DNA of 34,192 nucleotides. It comes from Phytomonospora endophytica. Its GTDB lineage: Bacteria; Actinomycetota; Actinomycetes; Mycobacteriales; Micromonosporaceae. The stretch lies in contig NZ_JACHGT010000006.1 in the NCBI RefSeq assembly GCF_014202425.1, forward strand, positions 366,362-400,553, read 5' to 3'. A program made the translations under genes and the position numbers. This document shows positions 22,564 through 28,738 of this stretch, piece by piece (position 1 is the first letter of the stretch; every line of letters starts with the position of its first letter). The notes under the pieces were generated by a model. The model worked only from the letters and a program-made list of their open reading frames with translations. It made no database searches and had not been told where the DNA came from.

Positions 22564-22578
22564 AATACCGTGATACGA
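22549..22578. promoter_or_regulatory. 30-bp palindromic TetR operator
   Basis: The arms TCGTAT (22549-22554) and ATACGA (22573-22578) and the self-complementary core TATTAATA (22560-22567) share one centre of symmetry, between 22563 and 22564. The segment is strikingly AT-rich for this DNA. It overlaps the hydrolase -10, the likely tetR -35 and the hydrolase start codon, an ideal place for mutual repression. Confidence 0.7.
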
Positions 22579-23931
22579 AAACCACTCCTCATCCTCGCCG
22601 CCGTCACCGCCCTCCTGCCGGTTTCCGTACCCGCGTACGGAAACCCGCCCGCCGACGGACTCCACGACCTCATCGCCGAACACCTCGACGCCACCGGCAC
22701 GCCGGGGGCGGCACTCGCCGTGACCACCGCCGAGGCGACCACACGCACCGACTTCTGGGGCGTCGACGGCGACGGCGCTCCCGTCACCGCGGCCACGCCG
22801 TTCCTGTGGGGCTCGGTCGCCAAGCCCGTCACGGCGTCGGTCGTCCTGAGCCTCGGCGTGGACCCGGCGGCTCCCGTCGGCGACTACCTCCCGGGCTTCG
22901 CGCCCACCTGGCGCGGCGAACCGGCGGCACCGACGGTCGGCCAGCTGCTCGCCCACACCTCCGGGATCACGCGGATGACCGCGACCGACGTCGGCGACAA
23001 CGCGCCCGGAGCGGTCTCACGCGTCGCGGCCCGCCTCTACGACGACGAACTCGACACCGCCCCCGGCACCGAGTACGCCTACAACTCCTCGAACTACCTG
23101 CTGCTCGGCGCGATCGCCGAGGCCGTCACCGGCCGCGAGTACGCCGACGTGGCCAAAGAACTGGTGCTCGGCCCGGCCGGGATGACCGGCGCCGTCACCG
23201 GTGCCGGCGACCCGGTCCCACCCGGCCACCGGCAGTTCTTCGGATGGACGGCCGCCTTCGACGACCCCTACGACCTGTCGGGCCTGCCCTACGGCTACCT
23301 GGGCGGGAACATCGACGACCTCGTCGCCCTCGGCCGCTTCGCCCTCGCCGCCGGCGGCACATCGCCGGGCGGCGACATGTGGGCGCCCCAGCCGGGCACC
23401 GGCGACCGCTACGGCCTCGGCTGGCACCTCGGCGAACTGCCCGGCACCGGCGAGCCCATGGTGTGGCACCCCGGCGCGACCCGCGGATATCAGACCGTGT
23501 TGATTCTGCTGCCCGCCAAGGGAATCGCCGTGGCGCTCGCGCAGAACACCTACGCCGAGACCCGGGCCGAGCAACTCCTCGACGCCGCCTTCGACGCCGC
23601 CCGGATCAGCGCCGGATACCGGCCGGGCGAGGCCTCGGCGCCGAACATCTACTTCTACCTGCCCTGGGCGGCGGCGGGACTGGCCCTCGCCGCACTCGCG
23701 GCGGTGCTGTGGCGCGTCACGCGCGGCCGCCGCCGCTGGTGGCGGGCGGGGATCTGGGCGGCCGTGGCGGTGGCGGTGCCGCTCGTGCCCGGCCTGGCGG
23801 GCCAGGAATGGCGGCTGCTGTGGGGCTGGACGCCGGACCTGGCCTGGAGTCTCGTGGCGCTCGGCGCGCTCGCGGGCGCGGCGGCGGTGGCGGAGATCGC
23901 GGGGAGGCGGCGCGAAGCCGTCGAGGTGTGA
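22570..23931 (+). CDS. Serine beta-lactamase-like hydrolase with C-terminal membrane helices
   Basis: A 453-residue exported protein. A signal peptide (about 1-24, LLILAAVTALLPVSVPAYG) leads to a class C beta-lactamase / DD-peptidase-like domain: SVAK at 82-85 supplies Ser and Lys of SxxK, YNSSNYLLLG is the YxN-type motif, and HPG (in VWHPGATRG) replaces KTG. After about 355 come three hydrophobic helices (YFYLPWAAAGLALAALAAVLW and two more), so it is probably tethered to the membrane with the enzyme outside. It may be an esterase, peptidase or D-amino acid-specific hydrolase rather than a true lactamase. The GTG 22570 start is set by the leaderless promoter and the signal peptide. Confidence 0.87.
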   Translation: MIRKPLLILAAVTALLPVSVPAYGNPPADGLHDLIAEHLDATGTPGAALAVTTAEATTRTDFWGVDGDGAPVTAATPFLWGSVAKPVTASVVLSLGVDPAAPVGDYLPGFAPTWRGEPAAPTVGQLLAHTSGITRMTATDVGDNAPGAVSRVAARLYDDELDTAPGTEYAYNSSNYLLLGAIAEAVTGREYADVAKELVLGPAGMTGAVTGAGDPVPPGHRQFFGWTAAFDDPYDLSGLPYGYLGGNIDDLVALGRFALAAGGTSPGGDMWAPQPGTGDRYGLGWHLGELPGTGEPMVWHPGATRGYQTVLILLPAKGIAVALAQNTYAETRAEQLLDAAFDAARISAGYRPGEASAPNIYFYLPWAAAGLALAALAAVLWRVTRGRRRWWRAGIWAAVAVAVPLVPGLAGQEWRLLWGWTPDLAWSLVALGALAGAAAVAEIAGRRREAVEV

Positions 23932-23961
23932 GGGGCGGGGCGCGTCAGGTGACCCGGCGGC

Positions 23962-25821
23962 TCACAGCTTCCGCCACACCCGCTGCACGTAGGTCGTGAT
24001 CGCCGGGATGTCGACGCCCCTCGGCCACAGCTTCGCCAGCAGCGCCATGCCGTCGGCGGGCCGCACCGAGGGGTCCTTGTCCAAAGTGGACCGGATGATC
24101 CGGGCGAAGGGGCCGTCGAGCTTGTCGAGGTAGTCCAGGAGCTCCGGATCCGGTTCGTCCATGAGGATCTTGCGGGTGATCGAGGCGATGTCGGGCGCGT
24201 CGAAGGGGCCGTGCCCGGTCGCCGCGATCACCAGGCAGCAGCCCCAGGCCCACACGTCGGCGGCCGGGCTGACGTTGGCGCCGCGGAACTGCTCGGGCGC
24301 CATGTAGGCCATCGTGCCGAGGTGCGTCCCGGTGCGGGTGAGTCTCGTGGCGTTGCGCATGTGCACGATGCCGAAGTCGATCAGCTTGGGACCGGTCGAG
24401 GTCAGCATCAGGTTGGAGGGCTTGATGTCGCGGTGCACGAGGAAACTGCGGTGCAGCCCGGCGAGCGACAGCGCGAGCGCCAGGCCGAGGGCGTGCAGCA
24501 GCTCGGGATCGGTGATGGGGCCGACCTCGTAGACGTAGTCGTCGAGGGTCATGCCGTCGAGCAGCTCCATCACCATGTACGGGCGCTGGCGGTCGATGCC
24601 CGAGCCCAGGATCTTGACGGTGAAGGCGTTGTCGATCATCGCGAGGGTGTCGGCCTCGCGCTGGAAGCGGATCAGGTCCTTCTGTGCTCCGAGGACGCTG
24701 GCCGCGACGGTCTTGAGCGCCACATCGGTGTTGGTCCAGGGATCGCGGGCGACGTAGACGGTGCCCATGCCGCCGGCGCCGAGGCGTTCGATCAGCTCGT
24801 AGCCGCCGATGCGCCGGGGGTCGTCCGTCGACAGTGGAGAGGTCGGCGGGGCCGTGCGCAGGGGACTGTCGGCCGGGGTGGCCTGGAGGTGTTCGGGATC
24901 GGCGGCGAGGGGTGCCTTGATCACCGGGATCTCCTCGGTGGGGAAGTCCGGTACGTAGTCGGGGGCCGCGGCCCGCAGATCGTCCATTGTGGGCGGTGCG
25001 AGGCGCGGGGAAGGCCGCAGCCGCAGGCGGCCGTCGGTCTCGTCGTACTGGAGATAGCGTTCGGTGAGTTCGGCCGGCGGCCCGACCGGGCGCAGCAGCG
25101 CGGGCAGCAGGACGCAGCCGAGCAGCTCCCACACCGCGATGAAGACCGAGGCCCCGAAAGGCAGCAGTACCAGCGTCGCCAGCAGCACGGCCGCCAGCGA
25201 CAGCGCCGGACGGCGCCGGGCCGGATCCCAGCGCAGCACCCACGCGGGGAGGGCCTGCGTCCGGGCCTGCTTGTCCTGCCAGGAGACCGCGAGCCACCAG
25301 AGCAGCCCGCAGGCCAGTCCGCCGAGGGCGATCCGCACGGCACTTCCGTCACCGTTGACCAGCTGCCATCCGGCGCTGGTCAGCGCGACGGGCGAGTCGG
25401 GCTCGTCGACGACCGCCGACAGGCCGGTGTCGCGGGCGCCGAGGTAGAGCGCGGTCAGCAGCAGGGCCAGTGAAACGGTGAATCCGGTCACGACGGCGCG
25501 GTCGGCGAAGCGGAAACCCCGCCGGGTCGGGCGATAGCGCTCAAGCCGGACGCGTTCGGCCTCGACGGCGCGGCTGGAGAAGCGCCCCGCGGTGCGGATC
25601 CCGCAGCGGATCGGCCAGGACACCAGTTCGTTGCGGCGGCCCGATCCGGCGACCATCCACAGTGGAGTCGTGAGGGTCCGCGCGGCCAGCGCGGCGACGA
25701 TGAGCGTGACGGTCCAGGACACACCGGGCGAACCGAACAGGCCGAGACCGTCGAGGAGCGAACGCACCGCGGTGAGCGCCCACGCGGCAGGCACGCCGAG
25801 TGCGGCCAACACCTCCGTCAA
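23962..25821 (-). CDS. Ser/Thr protein kinase with N-terminal YidC/Oxa1-like membrane region (paralog 1)
   Basis: A 619-residue protein with the kinase at the C-terminus. The first 245 residues hold about five to six hydrophobic segments; the second (SWTVTLIVAALAARTLTTPL, about 35-54) resembles the YidC/Oxa1 helix carrying the conserved Arg. A polar linker (about 250-335) precedes the kinase (about 341-605): LGAGGMGTVY, VALK (Lys about 370), HRDIKPSN, DFG (about 482-484) and APEQF are all present, so it should be active. No PASTA or other sensor follows. The start is uncertain: TTG 25821 aligns with the start of the neighbouring paralog and has GGAAGG upstream; GTG 25866 would add 15 residues. 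The stop is 30 bp from the converging hydrolase gene. Confidence 0.85.
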   Translation of the reverse strand: MTEVLAALGVPAAWALTAVRSLLDGLGLFGSPGVSWTVTLIVAALAARTLTTPLWMVAGSGRRNELVSWPIRCGIRTAGRFSSRAVEAERVRLERYRPTRRGFRFADRAVVTGFTVSLALLLTALYLGARDTGLSAVVDEPDSPVALTSAGWQLVNGDGSAVRIALGGLACGLLWWLAVSWQDKQARTQALPAWVLRWDPARRRPALSLAAVLLATLVLLPFGASVFIAVWELLGCVLLPALLRPVGPPAELTERYLQYDETDGRLRLRPSPRLAPPTMDDLRAAAPDYVPDFPTEEIPVIKAPLAADPEHLQATPADSPLRTAPPTSPLSTDDPRRIGGYELIERLGAGGMGTVYVARDPWTNTDVALKTVAASVLGAQKDLIRFQREADTLAMIDNAFTVKILGSGIDRQRPYMVMELLDGMTLDDYVYEVGPITDPELLHALGLALALSLAGLHRSFLVHRDIKPSNLMLTSTGPKLIDFGIVHMRNATRLTRTGTHLGTMAYMAPEQFRGANVSPAADVWAWGCCLVIAATGHGPFDAPDIASITRKILMDEPDPELLDYLDKLDGPFARIIRSTLDKDPSVRPADGMALLAKLWPRGVDIPAITTYVQRVWRKL

Positions 25822-25897
25822 CGCTTCGACCTTCCCGCTCTCCGCCCTCGACCCCAGTGGCCGCACCTTACCGTGCCGGTGCCTTACACGTGGAGTC

Positions 25898-27775
25898 TCA
25901 GTGGCCGATTTTTCCCGCGATCAGCGGCCACCCGCGGGCGATCTGGGCGAGCTCGTCGCCGTCCGGGCAGAGCCTCTCGACGAGGGCCGAACCGTCGGCG
26001 GGACGCTCGTCGACGGGCTTGCGCAGCGCGTCGGTGACGACCGCGCCGAGCTGCGCGTCGATGGCGTAGACCTGTTGCAGCAACTCGGGATTGGGCGGAG
26101 CGGAGATCACCTTGTGGGTGATCTTCGGGATGCTGTCGGCATCGAAGGGGGCCTTCTGGGTCGCGGCCATGACCAGGCAGCAGGCCCACGCCCAGATGTC
26201 GGTGGCGGCGGTGACGCGGGAGTCCTCGAACTGCTCGGGCGCCATGAAGGCGAAGGTCCCGAGCTGCACGCCGGTCTTGGTCAGGCGCGTGTTGTCGGGG
26301 TTGAGGGCGATGCCGAAGTCGATGATCTTCGGGCCGCCGCTGGTCAGCATGATGTTGGCGGGCTTGATGTCGCGGTGCACGACGCCGAGGTCGTGCAGGG
26401 TCCGCAGGCCCTCGGCGAAGGCGACGCCGAGAGCGCGCAGGGCCGTCGGATCGGTGACGGGGCCACGGATGTAGGCGAAGTCGTGCAGGGTCATGCCGTC
26501 GAGGAGCTCGGTGACCAGGTAGGGGCGGCCGCGGTCGATGCCGGAGTCGAGAACCCTCGCGGTGTAGGGACCGTCGGCGAGGGCGAGGGTGTCGCACTCG
26601 CGCTGGAAGCGCTCGCGTTCGAGGTCGGAGTCGAGGACCATGCCGTTGGTGGTCTTCAGCGCGACGGTCGTCGACGTGCCCGGGCGCTGCGCGAAGTAGA
26701 CCGTGCCCATGCCGCCGGCGCCGATGCGGCCGAGCAGACGGTAGCCGCCGACCATCGGCGGATCGCCCGGCAGCAGGGGATTCCCGCGCGGAGCGGCCGA
26801 ACCGGAGGGCGCCATCATCGGCGGCGGACCACCACGGCCGCCGCCCGCGAGGGCCGGGATCATCGGCGGCGGCGTCGAGCCGAAACCACCGGGCGGGGGC
26901 GACGACGGGGGCGGGTTCGAGCCCCATCCGCCGGGCGGGGCCTGTAGTGGCGGCATGCCCTCGTGCGTCGGGACGATCGAACGGATCCGCGGCGAACCGT
27001 CGTAGGGGTCGGGTTCGACGAAGCGGTCCCAGACCTGCTCGGGTTCCTTGACCGGCCGCAGGAAGGCGAAGGAGAGCAGCGCGCCGAGCGCCGTCCACGT
27101 CACCACGAACAGCAGCGCGCCGAAGGGGACGAAGAGCAGCGCGCCGACGATGTACTTGGCGACACGGAGCCGGTAACCGCCGCGGCGGCCCCAGTTGAGC
27201 GTCCACGACGGCATCAGCCAGCCGCGCACGGTCCGGTTGTAGCCGTAGGAGACCAGTGCCCACAGGACCGCGCCACCGGCGAGGACGGCGAGGAGCGTCC
27301 ACGGGTCGGCGGCGGTGAAGACCTGGTAGAAGACCGACGCGAAGGACAGCGGGGTGTCGTCGGCGAGGGACTTCAGGCCGATGTCGCCCGGGTCGGCGCC
27401 CCAGAACACCGCCCACCACAGCACGATCATGCACGCGCAGACCGCGCCGACGATGAACTTGAACCAGGCCTGCGCGGAGTTGTAGGTCGGGTGGCTGCGG
27501 CGCATGGAGCCGCGCACCTTCGCGGTCTCCTCCGGCGGGAGCCGGTGCGCCAGCAGGGAGGCGCGGACCGGCGCGCAGGCCAGGTCGTTGCGCTCCCCGG
27601 CCATGGAACGGATCCACAGCGGGAGGGTGATGACGCGCAGGAGGACGGCGGCGCCGATGACGACCGCGATCCACGACGGCGGGTTCCCGAACCAGGGCAC
27701 GCGGTCGAGCAGCAGGCGGGAGGCTTCGAGCAGCCACAACGCCGGTAGCCCCAGCACGGCGAGCAGATCGGCCAC
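25898..27775 (-). CDS. Ser/Thr protein kinase with N-terminal YidC/Oxa1-like membrane region (paralog 2)
   Basis: A 625-residue paralog of the next gene, with the same layout. Hydrophobic segments lie at about 35-54 (WIAVVIGAAVLLRVITLPLW), 104-125, 159-177 and 207-240. A Pro/Gly-rich linker spans 275-335, richer than in the paralog. The kinase runs 344-600: IGAGGMGTVY, Lys374 in VALK, HRDIKPAN with Asp469, DFG at 486-488, APEQF near 512-516. Both share WACC/WGCC cysteines after the APE region. GTG 27775 is chosen because GGAAGGA sits just upstream; GTG 27805 is possible. It is divergent from a lipoprotein gene. Inference: the tandem pair arose by duplication and senses membrane or protein-insertion status. 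Confidence 0.87.
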   Translation of the reverse strand: MADLLAVLGLPALWLLEASRLLLDRVPWFGNPPSWIAVVIGAAVLLRVITLPLWIRSMAGERNDLACAPVRASLLAHRLPPEETAKVRGSMRRSHPTYNSAQAWFKFIVGAVCACMIVLWWAVFWGADPGDIGLKSLADDTPLSFASVFYQVFTAADPWTLLAVLAGGAVLWALVSYGYNRTVRGWLMPSWTLNWGRRGGYRLRVAKYIVGALLFVPFGALLFVVTWTALGALLSFAFLRPVKEPEQVWDRFVEPDPYDGSPRIRSIVPTHEGMPPLQAPPGGWGSNPPPSSPPPGGFGSTPPPMIPALAGGGRGGPPPMMAPSGSAAPRGNPLLPGDPPMVGGYRLLGRIGAGGMGTVYFAQRPGTSTTVALKTTNGMVLDSDLERERFQRECDTLALADGPYTARVLDSGIDRGRPYLVTELLDGMTLHDFAYIRGPVTDPTALRALGVAFAEGLRTLHDLGVVHRDIKPANIMLTSGGPKIIDFGIALNPDNTRLTKTGVQLGTFAFMAPEQFEDSRVTAATDIWAWACCLVMAATQKAPFDADSIPKITHKVISAPPNPELLQQVYAIDAQLGAVVTDALRKPVDERPADGSALVERLCPDGDELAQIARGWPLIAGKIGH

Positions 27776-27803
27776 GGCAGTCCTTCCCCAGGTTTCGCCA
27801 CGC

Positions 27804-27809
27804 ACGATA
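27804..27809 (-). promoter_or_regulatory. -10-like TATCGT upstream of kinase paralog 2
   Basis: Minus-strand TATCGT about 28 bp before the GTG at 27775, leaving room for a short leader with GGAAGGA. It shares the 90-bp divergent gap with the lipoprotein promoter. Confidence 0.35.
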
Positions 27810-27852
27810 TCCCGTGCGCGCTCACGTTCGCTGGGTCAATGGTGCCCGCCGG

Positions 27853-27858
27853 TAGGTT
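27853..27858 (+). promoter_or_regulatory. -10 element TAGGTT of the lipoprotein gene
   Basis: TAGGTT, seven bases, then GTG 27866, close to the leaderless spacing seen elsewhere. Confidence 0.4.
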
Positions 27859-27865
27859 GGCAGGC

Positions 27866-28399
27866 GTGGTCGGACGCGTGCTTCTTTTTCTGACGGTGGT
27901 CTCGGCGGTGTTCCTGAGTGGGTGTGATCGGGAGGAACCGGGCGTAGGGGCCGGTGAATGGGCCGCGTCGGTGTGCACGGCGCTGGATCCGTGGCGCGCG
28001 GAGATCGACGCGCTGACGACGCGGGCGCAGTCCGCGATCGGTCCCGACACGACGCCGGAGGAGACGAAGGCCGAGTTGGTGACGCTCCTCGACGGCGCGG
28101 CCGCGGCGAGCGAGACCGCGCGGGCCGAGGTCGAGGCCGCGCCGACGCCGTCGGCCGAGGTCGAGGGCGGGGCCGCCGCGCGCGAGACGGTCCTGGGGTA
28201 TCTGGCGTCGGCGCGCGACGCGTACGCGTCGGCGGGGGACGCGATGGAGGGGCTCGACGCGGGGGCGGAGGGCTTCTACGACGAGGTGGCGGCGGCGATG
28301 GGGGAGCTGAACACGGCGTACGCGGCGGGGCCGGACCTGGCGGGGGTGACGTCGGTGGAGCTGGGGGAGGCCTTCGCGGGTGAGGGGGCTTGTGGGTGA
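27866..28399 (+). CDS. Small putative lipoprotein
   Basis: A 177-residue protein with a lipoprotein signal peptide: MVGR, then VLLFLTVVSAVF and the lipobox LSGC, with Cys about 19 as the lipidated residue. The mature part is Ala/Glu-rich and mostly helical in pattern, beginning WAASVCTALDPWRAEIDALTTRAQSAIG and ending GEGACG, so two cysteines might pair. No enzyme motif is seen. I prefer GTG 27866, which gives a compact signal peptide and the leaderless spacing; ATG 27839 would add nine residues. It is divergent from the two kinase genes and shares their promoter gap. Inference: a surface helper or ligand-binding protein for that module. Confidence 0.75.
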   Translation: MVGRVLLFLTVVSAVFLSGCDREEPGVGAGEWAASVCTALDPWRAEIDALTTRAQSAIGPDTTPEETKAELVTLLDGAAAASETARAEVEAAPTPSAEVEGGAAARETVLGYLASARDAYASAGDAMEGLDAGAEGFYDEVAAAMGELNTAYAAGPDLAGVTSVELGEAFAGEGACG

Positions 28400-28738
28400 G
28401 GGGGCATGCCGCCGGGCCGGCCGGGGTGGCGATCCCGGCTCGAAACATGCGCACGTTTCACCGATTGCCGCTTTCGTGCCTTACTGTCCGTACTGTGACT
28501 TCGGGTTCCCCGACCCCTCCGGGCGTGTCGGTCACCACCCCCTCACGGTCCGAAACCCGACGATCAAGGCCTAACACCTATACACCCCTCCCCGCCCACC
28601 CCACGGCGTTGTACCGTGCAGACCGGAGTTCCAGGCCAGCTTCAGTGGTCCGCGGGTGAGCGGCCGGCTGGCGCGTTACCTTGGATCCTTGGTTCCCGAG
28701 TTCCGGGTAGCGAACTGTCTGTACAAGTGGGGTAAGTA
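28400..28738. other. Intergenic region upstream of topA
   Basis: No convincing gene in 339 bp. It holds an 18-bp near-perfect palindrome (28442-28459), two TACTGT hexamers nine bases apart (28482 and 28491), a TACCGT at 28612 and a -10-like TACAAGT at 28722. Several topA promoters are therefore possible. Composition is clearly lower in GC than the flanking genes. Confidence 0.5.
28442..28459. promoter_or_regulatory. 18-bp palindrome GAAACATGC/GCACGTTTC
   Basis: Eight of nine positions are symmetric. It lies 43 bp after the lipoprotein gene and about 280 bp before topA, just upstream of the tandem TACTGT hexamers. A dimeric regulator site is plausible; the regulator is unknown. Confidence 0.35.

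Noticed and set aside
28495-28659. 54-codon frame upstream of topA, with TACTGT seven bases before its GTG
   Set aside because: Ser/Thr/Pro/Arg-rich product and non-GC-biased third positions (ACT, TCA, AGG); the promoter geometry is suggestive but the coding signal is poor.
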